NCBI GenBank assembly: GCA_032433765.1
Contig: JAVIAB010000059.1
Span: 61,096,582-61,160,581, forward strand
Source: Megaustenia siamemsis
Taxonomy: Eukaryota; Mollusca; Gastropoda; Stylommatophora; Ariophantidae
Direction of reading: 5' to 3'
DNA length: 64,000 nt
Shown here: piece by piece, positions 1-10,440 of the stretch
Layout of the letters: every line of letters begins with the position of its first letter
How positions within the stretch are numbered: position 1 is the stretch's first letter
Position numbers and translations under genes: made by a program
The notes under the pieces: generated by a model
Seen by the model: the letters and a program-made list of their open reading frames with translations, nothing else
What the model was told of the DNA's origin: nothing
The model's database searches: none

Positions 1-684
1 TAGTGAGTCCACAACATAGATCGTGTATAGATAGCTAAAAGTATAACCTGTGATGAGGTAAATGATTCTAGGAGTGTGTGTGATTCAGCGGTCATCCAAT
101 CCGCCAAGTTGTATTAATATTGACTGTAGCCTAGAGGAAATGTATCGTACGAATAATCCATGAAATGTGTTGTTGTAACTTGTGACCATCGAACTGTAAA
201 TAGAAAATAAATAAATATGTGTTGGTGTTATTGTACACCTCAAGCCTTTGTTGATTTTCAGGGTGGAAAGGATAAGATTTGATTTGAAGAATGTGTTAAA
301 GAAAGAACGAGACGGCCTAATAATAACAGTATATGAAGTGTGAGTATGAATGAACAAAAACAACACGAAGACATTAAAATAAGAAATGATCAAGTTCAAG
401 ATTAAATCTAAAAAGTAATCTTCAAACTATTTTTCATGGAACATTTACAAAAGACAAGAAAAGATCTTTTAACAGAAAGCTCAATCATGGGACTAAGAAA
501 CTACCAAGACATACAAGAACTAGCAGCAAACTGTCAACTTTAGAGGATGATGACGTCCGTCCTACGGAAGAAAATCTTCGGCCCGAAAGAAAAATGAACG
601 AATACATAATTGAATGAATGAATATCGATCGTGCGATGATGTCAAAGGCAAGTAATGAGGAAAGGCGTTTTGATTCAACGAAAT
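1..684. other. 3' flank of the GPCR gene, no gene seen
   Basis: AT-rich sequence with no convincing coding region on either strand. It holds the presumed 3' untranslated side of the minus-strand GPCR. The reading frames here are short, of low complexity and without recognisable domains. I did not find a clear polyadenylation signal in the minus-strand sense. Confidence 0.5.
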
Positions 685-1749
685 TCACGTGGAAATTATG
701 GATAACCGAGGCGAAGGTGTTACTCTACAGCAGAAACAGCAACAACAGAGCTCTTTAAGACATTGTCTAAACTTTCGTCCGAAGATGCTGTAGATAATAA
801 AATTGATGGCAGAGTTTAGTAGTGTGAAGGTTAACGATACAGTACTCAAGACTGCTCTGTTTAAAGCGCACTTGTTAAGGTATTGTTTCTCACCATCTTG
901 GTCTGATGGTGGTTCAGGGTAGAGCGCTAGCTCCAGCAGGGCTAGAATCTGACTGCCACAGAAGATGACTGTTATAACAATTATAATGACAGTGAGTCGA
1001 AGTTGGCTGTCCCCGCGTAAGTTAACTTGACGGATGTTATTTCGTCCTGTTGTGCAGAGCCGTTGAATCATCGCTGTATTCAAAATGACGATGATCGTAA
1101 TTGGTAGGATGAAGTGGAATATGCTGTTGATGTAGACCAGGTACACTACGTTATAGAAATGACTCCTTCCAAAATTTGATATTTCTATGCTGACATCCGT
1201 ATCATTTAAGTCTAGCTCTGTTCCTGAGCTATATTCTAAAAATCGAGGCACACTATAAATAACAGACCACATTAAAACCGTCAGAGAAGCAAATCCAGCG
1301 CGTGACATTGAACACACGTGTCTAGCTTGAAGTGGATACACAACGATCACGGCCCTTTCTATAGTAACAAGCACAGTCATATAAATAGTGCCTGTGTGCG
1401 CGGCGTGTAGTACTCCATACATGTACTTAAAGAAAATGACTTCCGTAATAGCATAACTGTAATAATCTTCATTTTCAGCAAACAAAGAAGGTAATGTACT
1501 TAAGAGAAATGACAATATCAACAATGAGAAATCGTAGACAGCCATAACCACAAGTAATAAAGAAGTTGAGTTCCTCATTGCTGGTTGAACTAAAACAATA
1601 GCCGACGTTATATTTCCCAATATCCCTAACATAATTATTATCATTCCAATTTTAATTGATATGAAATTAATTTCCACGATATAACTGCAGTCTAGAGCAG
1701 TAGAAAATGTATCATTCTCATCATATGACTTATTATGAATTACATCCAT
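685..1749 (-). CDS. Class A (rhodopsin-like) G-protein-coupled receptor, probable neuropeptide/FMRFamide-receptor-like
   Basis: An uninterrupted 354-residue frame from ATG at 1747-1749 to TGA at 685-687, with seven hydrophobic segments at about residues 34-55, 63-87, 105-131, 152-168, 200-226, 251-274 and 299-321. Class A hallmarks are GN at 45-46 in TM1, Asp73 in TM2, ERAVIVVYP (131-139) where DRYxxVxxP is usual, and NxxxNFIIY (312-320) as a diverged NPxxY. A basic amphipathic helix-8 stretch (GRKFR, 324-328) and a cysteine-rich tail (CCCCFCC, 335-341), likely palmitoylated, follow. N-glycosylation sequons lie at Asn6 and Asn12. The protein should sit in the plasma membrane and signal through a G protein; the ligand is unknown. 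The TM3/ECL2 disulphide cysteines are not visible and TM6 lacks CWxP. The TM3 region is most like invertebrate FMRFamide-receptor-like orphans. The single-exon structure fits a retrogene or an expanded receptor family. Class A is firm; the ligand class is a guess. Confidence 0.9.
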   Translation of the reverse strand: MDVIHNKSYDENDTFSTALDCSYIVEINFISIKIGMIIIMLGILGNITSAIVLVQPAMRNSTSLLLVVMAVYDFSLLILSFLLSTLPSLFAENEDYYSYAITEVIFFKYMYGVLHAAHTGTIYMTVLVTIERAVIVVYPLQARHVCSMSRAGFASLTVLMWSVIYSVPRFLEYSSGTELDLNDTDVSIEISNFGRSHFYNVVYLVYINSIFHFILPITIIVILNTAMIQRLCTTGRNNIRQVNLRGDSQLRLTVIIIVITVIFCGSQILALLELALYPEPPSDQDGEKQYLNKCALNRAVLSTVSLTFTLLNSAINFIIYSIFGRKFRQCLKELCCCCFCCRVTPSPRLSIIST

Positions 1750-1750
1750 T

Positions 1751-1775
1751 CTATTCTATTCTATTTTATTCTTTT
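1751..1775. repeat. (TTCTA)n-like microsatellite just upstream of the GPCR start
   Basis: Short run of TTCTATTCTATTCTATTTTA directly 5' of the GPCR ATG (minus strand). It would fall in the 5' UTR or proximal promoter. Confidence 0.7.
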
Positions 1776-2590
1776 CTTGTTTATTTTATCAATAGAATCT
1801 GTTTCACTTCAGTCTTAAATGCTTTATATGCGCTTAGATTCATGTCACTACATCCTCCATAGCGCGTTGGCGCAGTTGACAAATTATGTTGGCAGTGTCG
1901 ACCTCCGTGCATGCCCTATTCGGTTGCACTAGCGATGTATCGAAACGACTTCATTCGATAAGAGAGCACAGTCAGTTCTTCACAGTTCCATTGTAAGACA
2001 CATTAAAAACAATTAAAGAAACCGAAGCAGTTTAAGTGACTACTCTAGTCTCCGTGCAAGCCTTATTCGGCTGTATCAGCGACAATTTGAAACGATACCA
2101 CTGAAAATCAAGAACGCCTGCTGTCACTATCCTTCTATAGTTCACTCGAATAAATAAAATAAACACACAAAAGACTATAAAAACTACCCAAAAAATGGTA
2201 TTACTAACCGCACTATCGAAAATGTCGGGTCAACATGTCTCGGAAATAACATCCATTTCTGTGAATTGCTTTCTTCTTTATTTTTCTGTGAAACTTTTCT
2301 AAACATTTGTTTCATTATTTTGTGTTCGTTGCTACAGCCTTGGCAGCCAATTAACACAAATTATACTCTTCTTTTCAGATGAAAGATTACAATTAACATA
2401 ACTGCTGTCATTTAACACTCATGTTTTTAAAATTCAAAATAATAATATTACAAATGTAATTATGACTTCTGGAGTCTTACCATATTAGGCGTGTACTTAA
2501 ATAAAAAGAGCGTAGTTCGCAAAACCGACCCAAGGTGAGTTGAAGTGATAGCATTATAGGTAATCTACATGAGCATCAAGTGTCTATGTT
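1776..2590. other. Intergenic, with an imperfect local duplication
   Basis: No gene seen. Two imperfect copies of a ~50-bp segment starting near CTCCGTGCATGCCCTATTCGG lie at about 1899-1950 and 2049-2100. The rest is AT-rich unique-looking sequence that may include the GPCR promoter. Confidence 0.4.
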
Positions 2591-2594
2591 TGAA

Positions 2595-2905
2595 GGTGCC
2601 AGAGATGCTAGAAACAGTTTGAATGTAGCGTAGCCATCGTCACTAGAAAGAGCATAAGCAAAGGTAAGGAAGAAGAGATAAAGGCGATTGCTCTGGATAG
2701 GGCACACACTGGGGAAACTAATTGAGAGTATTACAAGACAGGCCCTTTTTGGTAACCCCAGGAGAGGAGATAATGGGGAAGGCCAAAAGAAACGTGGAGA
2801 AGATAGGTAAAAACAGAGATGAAGAGAATGGGGACGATATGGTGTGATCTTCACGAAGCAAGACGGCTTGCAGAGTGTTTCATGAAGACTTTTCTCTACA
2901 TGAAG
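2595..2905 (+). mobile_element. LINE-4 3' end, degenerate
   Basis: Matches the LINE-4 3' ends at 6540, 15054, 38553 and 42350. Shared landmarks are a GGCCCTTTTTGG stretch, GGAGAAGATAG, then the AAGACGGCTTGCAGAGTGTTT region that corresponds to the C-terminal MAWKVFVEDLC peptide. The copy is diverged and not translatable as a whole. Confidence 0.7.
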
Positions 2906-3595
2906 TTGAAAGGAAGAAGAAAGAAGTTGGGAATAACAATGTAGTTAACCCAGTAACAAAATTTAAAAGCAATGAAAAAAAAATAATTTGTTTAACTGAA
3001 AATGTATTCACATTCACTCGGGTATATGGACAAAGTACTTCTGTGTCGGCAGGTACATTAATCGAAATCAAAGATCTAGGTTTACAAATAATTATTGATA
3101 AATGCTTTGTCATTAAAAAAAAAAACTGGTATTCTTCTCTTTGATAAATTGACTCTAATTAATCAAAAATAATTAATCTATTCCTAAAATGGTTGAGTGA
3201 TTATGAAGTTGATTTCAGAAAAAAAAAATTATAGACTTAGGAATCAGGTTGTCGACTGAAGTAAATTAATCGATTTCTAATCATGTAGACGGCTGTTTAT
3301 TTGTAGGGTAATATGGTTGACTTTTTGTTTTTATTGAGTCGGGTTTGATATAGAAATACAAACAAGTATGTTACGTGACTTGTGTGTTACGGGCTGCACA
3401 AGATATAAGGTCTTGTTTATCCATCACCCGTTATGGGCGCAAAACGTCACATTGTATGTTATCAACTATTTTGTTGTAAATTTATCTTCATCCCCGGTGT
3501 AAATTGGTGGAGATTGTAAAGTTCAGTTGAGCTATATCAATCTACGTCAGATGTGATTTTATTGTAGTTTCGTCAATTAGTTACAAATTGTCGAA
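2906..3595. other. AT-rich intergenic DNA
   Basis: No coding signal or recognised repeat. Short frames here (for example 2875-3144) have no family features and run out of the LINE-4 remnant. Confidence 0.4.
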
Positions 3596-4165
3596 CTGAA
3601 TTTGTTGCTTGGTTGCTTTGTTTTGTTGGCTAGTTGGTTGGTTGGTTCGTTCGTTAATTGGCTGGATAGCTGATTGTTTGGTTGAGCTGTTTTCTGGTTG
3701 GTTGCTTGGTTGGTTTGTAGGTTGGGTGGTTGATTGCTTGGTTAGACAGCTGCCTTGTTGGTAGATTGCTTGCCTGACTGAACAAATGGCTTTCGGTCCG
3801 CTGATTGGTTGGTTGACTAGGTTTTTGGTTGATTGGCTGGTTGGCTGGTTGGCTAACTGGTTGTTGGGTACGAGGTTGTGCGATTATTTGCTTGGTTGGT
3901 TAGTTGGTTGATTGCTAGGCTAAACAGCTGCTTGTTGGTTGGTTGCTTTCATGGTGCTAGTTAGCTGTCTTGTTTACTAATTACTTGCTTGGATCGCTAG
4001 TTGTCTTGTTTATTTATTAATTGCTTGGCTCGCTAGCTGTCTTGTTTATCGACTTATTGCTTGACTCGTTAGCTGTCGTGGTTATTACTTAATTGCTTGG
4101 CTCGTTAGCTGTCTTGTTTGTTGGTGCTTTTTTGCTTGGTTGATTAGATGATAGGTGCTTAAATT
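3596..4165 (+). repeat. Degenerate (TTGG)n-type low-complexity tract
   Basis: About 570 bp of strand-biased sequence rich in TTGGTTGG, GGTTGCTTGG and CTAGCTGTCTTG words. Later sub-blocks repeat a ~60-bp phrase (TAATTGCTTGGCTCGCTAGCTG, with variants) at about 3980-4120. It is an old simple-sequence expansion and is not coding. Confidence 0.75.
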
Positions 4166-4555
4166 AGGTGCATGATTTGTTACGTGGTTGATTTGTCTGT
4201 TGAGTAGTTGATTGATCATTCACACTAACAATCTAAACAACTTGCCCTTAAGTTCAATGTCGTTGATTGCAGGTAGCAAATTCCAAGAAAGAGGCGACGT
4301 GGCTGAAGATATGTCTGAAATCAATGTCCAGAGGCAGCCAACAACCTTGGGTTCTTGGTGAAGGAAACACATCTGGAGAGGGGAAACAGATTTAATTACA
4401 ACAATTTGTATCTCTTAATAACAAACATAGATTCACAATCAGAGGATACCAGACACTGCGATTCGATCGACGGGATGGGGGGGGGGGCCAGAATAGAGTG
4501 CTAAATAAGAAAGTCTCCCTAAAACATCGTCAATATGAAGAAGAAATTGATGGTT
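4166..4555. other. Intergenic, nothing recognised
   Basis: No coding frame or repeat family identified. A run of nine or more G at ~4478-4487 is the only notable feature. Confidence 0.35.
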
Positions 4556-4560
4556 ATGGT

Positions 4561-4805
4561 GGGGTGTCAGGTTAGCGCAATCGATAGGCGGTTGGCTTAC
4601 CACGGCAACAGCCGGGGTTCGTACCCTGGCGAGGACACCTGGGTTTTACTAATTCCCTAAAAATTAGTACCTCTGAAGTCGGAGTAAATCTGCCTGCATG
4701 GCGAGGGGCATCCTGTAATGGGATAAAACAGACTTTACACGCAAAATTCAGTCCCACAAAATTGAGTGGGTGGGACTTCGTCAGAGGTCAAAGCTGACGA
4801 AAGCG
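4561..4805 (+). mobile_element. SINE-N, tRNA-like head
   Basis: Starts with a tRNA-like promoter. Box A-like TAGCGCAATCG at 4574-4584 fits TRGYNNARNNG. Box B-like GGTTCGTACCC at ~4616-4626 has one mismatch to GWTCRANNC. The body continues through a hairpin-forming CCCTAAAAATTAG. The same head recurs in reverse at 14884-14989, fused to SINE-A. It is a tRNA-derived SINE rather than a functional tRNA: there is no acceptor-stem pairing. Confidence 0.7.
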
Positions 4806-4810
4806 AACGA

Positions 4811-5240
4811 ACGATGGTTATGGTTATTCGAAGGCTCCAGTATGACTGCAAATGAATGGTAATATATAATTTGTTAGCTGCTCGTGCCCGTGGAATCATC
4901 CGAATTAACATCTCAAGGAATATCCAAACAAAGAAAGGCAGTTGCAGTCCCAACTGTAGCAAACACAGCACACGTCAAAAAATATAAGACGTATTATAGC
5001 ACCGACAGTGAACGCGTCTGAACTGTTCGTCGTACAATATCATCATTCATCGTAAGCAATATAAATATAGAAACACCACCCGGATGAAACACACAGTTCA
5101 CGGTGTGCACAGAGAACTACTTAGTAGCTCCGGCAGCAAGACGGACTTGGATTATGAGGAAACTGCAACAAGAAACACTTTCTTTTCAGACAGTGCCTCA
5201 ACGGTTCTCTGTTGCCTGTCCGCCATATTGACCGGAAATT
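4811..5240 (+). repeat. Repeat D (interspersed, ~430 bp)
   Basis: Shares a long unclassified consensus with 9590-9755, 12035-12385, 31200-31700 and 34562-34990. It begins near TGGTTATGGTTATTCGAAGG, passes CCCGTGCCAGTGGAATCATC, and ends near GAGGAAACTGCAACAAGAAC. No coding potential is visible. The last ~130 bp resemble the tail of LINE-5 remnants at 27670-27790. Confidence 0.7.
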
Positions 5241-5550
5241 AATGTTACTACTACACAAGAAACACAATTTATAGAAACCTCTGACAAATGTGATTTAGGC
5301 AAAGTGACTGCTGGATTTCTGCTACCATCATGCTCAACATATAATGAACAAAGAAGGTTTTTGTAGACAACACTGACACCATGCCGAAATAAGCTGCATG
5401 AAGATGTCACTAGACTTGAGCTGAGGAACACTTTCTTCAAATAAGAAAGAGTGCCTCCTTATTGCTAGAGCTTGCTGCTCGTCCTACGTGTTTACTCTAA
5501 ATACATATTTGTACACTGTGTTGTACTTTAACCATACTGTTGTTTTATAT
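5241..5550. other. Intergenic, nothing recognised
   Basis: No gene, RNA or repeat identified with confidence. Confidence 0.3.
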
Positions 5551-5551
5551 A

Positions 5552-5747
5552 GGGAGCCGCGATAGCTCAGTGGGTAGTGAACTGGACTACAAAGGACAAG
5601 AGGTAGGGTTCGATCCCAACCGACGGGATCTGGTTCACCCAGCCTTTAATGGGTACCGGATTTTTTTCCGGGAAAGTTGAGCGGCATGGGCGTAATACCG
5701 ACCACATTACCCAAAAAATCATGTGCCGAGGGTCTGTAAAATTGATG
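5552..5747 (+). mobile_element. SINE-A copy, 3' truncated
   Basis: The tRNA-derived head has box A TAGCTCAGTGG (5563-5573) and box B GGTTCGATCCC at ~5608-5618. The diagnostic body follows (GGGTACCGGATTTTTTTCC, CGTAATACCGACCACATTACC). The 3' CACTTGGCGTGACGGGG/T-rich end is missing and the copy passes directly into LINE-1. Confidence 0.85.
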
Positions 5748-5751
5748 GTCA

Positions 5752-6365
5752 TCATCATGTGCCCTAGCGGTTGGCGAAGGCGATCATGTCCTTCCACAAT
5801 CTTCTATCTACAGTGCATTGTATCAGTTCTGTTGTTGACTGTTTTCCATGCCATGACACCAAGCTATCCAGTATTTTCTCTCTTTGTCGTCCGCGATCTC
5901 TCTTTCCTTTTATTTTGCCAGTTCTAACCAAATATTCCAACTTTCCTCTTCTCATGATGTACCCGAAAAATGTTGATTGCTTCTTTCTGATGTTTTTTAA
6001 GAGCTCCCTTTTTGTGTTGGCCTCTTTGAGAACTTCCTCATTGGTCTTTTTAGCTGTCCAGGGAACTTTCAACATTCTTTTGAGAAATCCCATCTCTGTG
6101 GCCTCTAATCGTCTTTTCATTTTTTTGTCTGCTGTCCATGATTCACTTCCATGGGTCAGAATTGGTTCTATATAGCACTGATGAACTCTCTTTCTCATTT
6201 TTATTGACATAGATTTGTTGCATAAGATATTTTTCATTTTCTGGAATGCTATTTTGGCCTGAGCTATTCTGCTTTTTATTTCTGTGGTGCATCTTCCATC
6301 TGATGTTATTATTGTTCACAAGTATTTGAAACGTTGCACTTGTTTCAGATTTATCTTATCTTTTT
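5752..6365 (-). pseudogene. LINE-1 non-LTR retrotransposon, C-terminal RT region, 5' truncated
   Basis: The minus strand encodes the region downstream of the RT domain: KRVHQCYIEPILTHGSESWT, then FLKRMLKVPWTAKKTNEEVL, HIMRRGKLEYLV, a basic KGKRDRGRQREKI stretch and SLVSWHGKQ. This is the usual C-terminus of RTE-like endonuclease/RT LINEs of invertebrates. The 157-residue frame 5764-6237 is open. The 3' end (left) is ATC-rich, as in the sister copies at 34190 and 36340. Confidence 0.85.
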
Positions 6366-6539
6366 TTATGCTGCATGATAGTGATGATTGTTAAATTTAT
6401 AGTCACTAACACCATATTCCATAAACGCCACTTGGCGTAACGGGGATACTTAGGTTATTTAGGTTGCTATATATATATATCAATTTCAATTTTGTTGTTC
6501 TCCATGTTTCACAGCCATATAATAGGACCGCCTTAACAT

Positions 6540-6830
6540 TTGAGTTGAAAATTTTTATAGCGGATAAAGAAATACAGTGAAGACGATGGCGCTGGATAGG
6601 ACATACACTATGGAAGCTAACTGAGAGTATTACACAACAGGCCCTTTTTGGAATCCCCAGGGGAAAAGACAAAGAGGAAGACCAAGGAATTATTGGAGAA
6701 GACAGATAGAAGCAGAGATGAAAATGATGGGGAAGACATTGAATGATCTTAAAAGAATGGCAAAAAACAGAACGACTTGGAAAGTGTTTGTTGAAGACCT
6801 ATGCTCCACTGGGAGCTATATACACACACA
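6540..6830 (+). pseudogene. LINE-4 3' end followed by (CA)n
   Basis: The plus strand encodes pieces of the LINE-4 C-terminus (KMMGKTLNDLKRMAKNRTTW, VFVEDLCSTGS at 6718-6815) after a region with frameshifts. It runs into a (CA)n microsatellite at ~6823-6842. Confidence 0.8.
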
Positions 6831-6842
6831 CACACACACACA

Positions 6843-7020
6843 TATCCTCCTTGATATTTGCTTTTGCCTGACGATTGCATTTCTTCCTTGTCCACTCAAA
6901 AAGGGGTTTTAAGTCTACTTTGTGTTGTAATTTATACAAGTAGCGTTATTTGCACATTTGGACCCAATGATTCCAACTTCGGCAGGGTATTTTTAGATAC
7001 TGGTTTACATTTATCTTTCT
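6843..7020. other. Intergenic, nothing recognised
   Basis: Short unassigned stretch between LINE remnants. Confidence 0.3.
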
Positions 7021-7025
7021 CGATC

Positions 7026-7228
7026 TAATAAACACAACACAACGAGCCTTCAACAGACGTTGTGAGAATACCAGACCCTAGGTTCGACCACGAAAAAGAT
7101 GGATGGAAAATTAGAAGTACAAGGAAACATAACAACAGCAGAGGCGAACAGAAGAGCAAAAGACAGCAAATTATATCTCCCCTCGGCGCTGAAAGGCAAA
7201 TGAGGAAGGAAAGAGGAAGAAGAAGAGG
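7026..7228 (+). pseudogene. LINE-6 3' end fragment
   Basis: Nearly the same as 48500-48705 and related to 13480-13640. Landmarks are AACACAACACAACGAGCC, then a segment encoding KWMENxxxxGNITTAEANRR-like residues, and a GAAGAAGAAG tail at ~7215-7228. It meets a second LINE-6 fragment tail to tail at ~7235. Confidence 0.8.
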
Positions 7229-7239
7229 AAAGGGTCCAT

Positions 7240-8191
7240 GTTTGACTTTCATATCACAAAGTTGGTATGAAAATGCTATTTATCATTTGTTGTTTAGCTG
7301 GCATAGGAATGTTTGGATGTCTTAGCAATGGTGAAAGCTGGTATGTAACAGCATTTGCTTTTTGTATTCTCATGTCAATTTCTCTGTCTAGTTTTCCATC
7401 TTCTGTGAACATTGTGCCCAAATACTTGAATTCTTCTACTTGTTTTATTTCTTTATCTTAATGTTTAATGGGTGTCTTAATTTTCTTATTCTCATAGTCT
7501 CTGTTTTTGCTGTGTTCATTTTCATACTGTAGTTTGTGCAACTTTTATCTAGAGATGTTATATGTTGTTGTAGCAGGTTTTTGTCCTCATATATTAGGCA
7601 TTGGTCATCTGCGAATAGTAGCTCGTTGATGTTGGAATTTTCTACCTCTATATTATTATTTGATTTTTCCTTATTGTTGGTTACTTCCTGATTTATTTTG
7701 TCCATATATATGACGAAGAGGAGTGGTGAGAGGACACATCCTTGTCTTACACCTGTTGTAACCTGAAACCATTCTGACAGACCTTCAGATGTTCTAACGG
7801 CACTTTGACTGTTTTTATATAATGTCATTATATTATCTAGTAGTTGTCCTACTACCCCGTAGGTATCTAAAGTTTGCCAAAGTTTGTTCCTGTCCACACG
7901 GTCAAACGCTTTTTCCTGGTCTATAAACACTATATTTAGGTTGCTGTCATATTCTATTGTTTTTTCACATAGTTGTCTCAATGTAAATATAGCATCAGTA
8001 CAGATTTTGCCTTTTCTGAATCCGAATTGATTATTACTTAATTGAGGTTCTATTATGTATCTTACTCTCCTCTCCCATATTTTAGCATACATTTTACCAA
8101 CTTGACTCAACAGGGATATTCCTCTAGATTGACTAGATTGATAGGCAGACGAGATTGTGGACACAGAATATCCTGACGTAAATTTCATCAA
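7240..8191 (-). pseudogene. LINE-6 reverse transcriptase domain fragment
   Basis: The minus-strand frame 7445-8191 holds classic non-LTR RT motifs in order: NNQFGFRKGKICTDAIF, FIDQEKAFDRVD (catalytic Asp), TGVRQGCVLSPLLF and ELLFADDQCLIYE (the FADD catalytic pair). The frame closes by a stop at 7459, but homology continues in shifted frames to ~7240 (LGTMFTEDGKLDREID and YESQTWT-like). At 48286-48310 another LINE-6 copy continues from the same QTWTLDDRNN point, which links this RT to the LINE-6 3' ends. Endonuclease and N-terminus are absent. Confidence 0.88.
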
Positions 8192-8269
8192 TCGTTGACT
8201 TATCTTGTAACAATGTTCAAATTATTGCACGGCAACTTTATAAACACCCTGTATAAAAATGCATCACGG

Positions 8270-8665
8270 AACTTTCAAATTACTTGCTTGCGTTCGCCCG
8301 ATGACTAAAGTACTCTAGAGTATCCTGGTAGACTAGAATATTCATCTTCATCATCCGCCCTTAAAAGGACGTTAAGTGGGCGTGTCTGCGTTGTGTTGTG
8401 GTTTGCAGTATAACTGTTATATTTGCGCCTTTAGGTCCAACACATCCGACTTAAGCACGACATTTTTGAGTACCGGGTTGTCTTCCCTCTTTGATCCCTG
8501 CTCGCTTGGCCAGACTAGACAGGCTAGTCTGTTAATAGAGGCACCGCGGAGAAGTGGAGCAGGGTCTGGATGGTTTTGGTTCACCGATCCTGGCGCAAGC
8601 CATCAGCTGTGGGTCGCTGACAACTTCCAGCTCTGGTGCTGGGAGGCGCGCCTTCGCCTCCGGAA
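8270..8665 (+). repeat. Repeat G copy
   Basis: Occurs in inverted orientation at 35545-35905 and partly at 57109-57340. Shared landmarks are GATGACTAAAGTACTCTAG, GTTAAGTGGGCGTGTC, CCAGACTAGACAGGCTAGTC (which contains a short inverted repeat) and CAAGCCATCAGCTGTGGGTC. The open frame 8376-9011 crosses it but has no recognisable domain. Confidence 0.65.
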
Positions 8666-8980
8666 CTTTCAAATTGTCTCTCATCCTAATTATGTGGAAT
8701 TAAAAGATGAGGCGGACAATATTTATTTAGAGCAACCATGGTATACTGTACTATCATTATTCCAGCATCTCACAGATTCCACACACACGCATACACACAT
8801 AAATGTAAATAGCTTTACATCACACACAAAGAGATCTACTTTATTGTATCGTTTTCTTGGCAATGAAAAGCAGAAAAGCACAGGTCAAAGTAGCATTTCA
8901 AATAACGACACACATCTTGTGCTACAAATTTATGTCAATAGAAGTGAGAAAGAGAGTTCAGTAGTTATACAAAGCCAATT
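8666..8980. other. Intergenic with a short (CA)n
   Basis: No gene. Short ACACACACGCATACACAC-type run at ~8781-8800. Confidence 0.35.
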
Positions 8981-9380
8981 CCGACCTATGGAAATGAATC
9001 ATGGACAATAGACAAACAAATGAAAAAGAAATTAAAGGCCTCAGTGAAGGGATTTTTCAGATGAAAGTTGTTCCCTTGACAGATAAAAAAAAGCCAACGA
9101 AGACATTCTCAAAGAAGTCGACACAAAAATAAAGCACCTTAAAACATCAGAAAGAAATAATTTTGGAACATTTTTCAGACATATCATGGAAAGAGATAAC
9201 TGGGTGGAAAAATTGGTTACAACTGGCAAAATAGAAGGAAAGAGAGATTACCGACGACAGAGCTGAGAAAATAACAGATAACTTGGTGTCGTGGTATTGT
9301 AAAAACTTATAGTAGTGAGGATTGAGAATTGTGGAAGGACATGATCGCCTGCGCCAGCCGGTATAACAGAAGATGATGAT
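8981..9380 (+). pseudogene. LINE-1 C-terminal fragment, degenerate
   Basis: The sequence follows LINE-1 from CCGACCTATGGAAATGAATC through ACAAACAAATGAAAAAG and TGGAAGGACATGATCGCCT to an ATGATGATATAC tail. Several frameshifts and stops break the frame. Confidence 0.75.
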
Positions 9381-9589
9381 ATACATCATCACCGAAGCAA
9401 GATGGAATCAGAAACTTACCAGAATAACACAGCATAGTTCCCGAGAACTTTCGTGTGAATTTTGTCACTTGTTGGAACTTTTCTGCAATTATTTTGTTTG
9501 TGTTCGTCCCTAGTTGAACACCTTCTGAGTCTAAATATTTGTTTGATCAGTCATGTCTTATCCGCAAAGATATAACATAATATTTTTAG

Positions 9590-9755
9590 TCATGGTTATG
9601 GAAGGCCTCGGTATCACTGTAAACGAATTAAAATCCATAATTGCTCAACCGCCCGTGCCAGTGAAATCATCCGAATTACCATCTCATATCCCAAACAAAA
9701 GAAAAGTAGCTGTAGTCACCAGCATAGCAGTCTCAGCACACAAATGTTAGATATT
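9590..9755 (+). repeat. Repeat D copy, 5' half
   Basis: Matches 4811-5240 and 31200-31700 from TGGTTATGGAAGGCCTCGG to CAGTCTCAGCACACA. The 3' half is absent. Confidence 0.7.
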
Positions 9756-10012
9756 TCCCAGTAACAATGAGAAACGCGTATACCGGAGTTTGTAGCGCGC
9801 TGGAGTGTATTTGTGAAAACATACAGTATATGTGGACAACCATTCCACTGTTGGACTTGTCATTTATATTTCAGTTTGATTACAATATAACAAAGCAAGG
9901 AATATTCAAGTGCAGTGCTATAAAATATGCTAACGCTTAAACGGCGTCCGTTTTGTATCAAAATTAACAGCAGCGATTCTCAAATTATCCCAGAGTCTAA
10001 AAATCGTTACAT
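9756..10012. other. Intergenic, nothing recognised
   Basis: No coding or repeat assignment. Confidence 0.3.
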
Positions 10013-10015
10013 AAA

Positions 10016-10230
10016 CAGTAAAGAGCACCGTCACGCCAAATGGAGTATAGGGTTAGTGACCATACTTTTTATAAACCCATAGCACATGATTATTGGGGTA
10101 ATGTGGTCGGTATTACGCCCGTGTCGCTTTAATTTCCGAGAAAAAAATCCGGTAGCCATCGGTTGGGATCGAACCCTACCTCTTGTCCTTTGTAGTCCAG
10201 TTCACTAACCACTGAGCTATCGCTGCTCCC
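10016..10230 (-). mobile_element. SINE-A copy
   Basis: Minus-strand sense. The tRNA-like head ends at ~10230 (GGGAGCAGCGATAGCTCAGT read in reverse) with box B GGTTCGATCCC. The body runs to CACTTGGCGTGACGG-like sequence and a short T-rich 3' end (AAAGAG on the plus strand). Confidence 0.85.
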
Positions 10231-10299
10231 GTGTCTTGCATGTGATACGGTAAATCCAACTACGATGTTAATGCGGCAACATTTAAAACATTAATAAAA

Positions 10300-10440
10300 C
10301 GTTTTCATCATCATCAAGTACAGGGCCTGCTGGCGTAGGTGATCATGTCTCTCCACAACTTTCGATCTCGACAGTTATTTATCATTTATGCTGTTGACCT
10401 TTACCTCAGTTGTTTACCTGTTGTTTTCTGTTGTTTACCT
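10300..10440 (-). pseudogene. LINE-1 3' end fragment
   Basis: Reverse complement of the LINE-1 3' end: (GAT)n tail at 10304-10315 and the TGGAGAGACATGATCACCTA region. Confidence 0.75.

Noticed and set aside
5552..5630. tRNA gene
   Set aside because: Box A and box B are good, but the acceptor stem does not pair, there is no CCA-adjacent discriminator pattern, and the same head recurs about a dozen times joined to one non-tRNA body. It is a SINE.
7026..8191. Twin-priming inversion of one LINE-6
   Set aside because: The two pieces meet tail to tail; twin priming gives 5'-to-5' junctions. Two separate fragments or a later rearrangement fit better.
8376..9011. 211-residue host protein
   Set aside because: The frame crosses repeat G, a (CA)n tract and a LINE-1 remnant, with no domain and no splice support.
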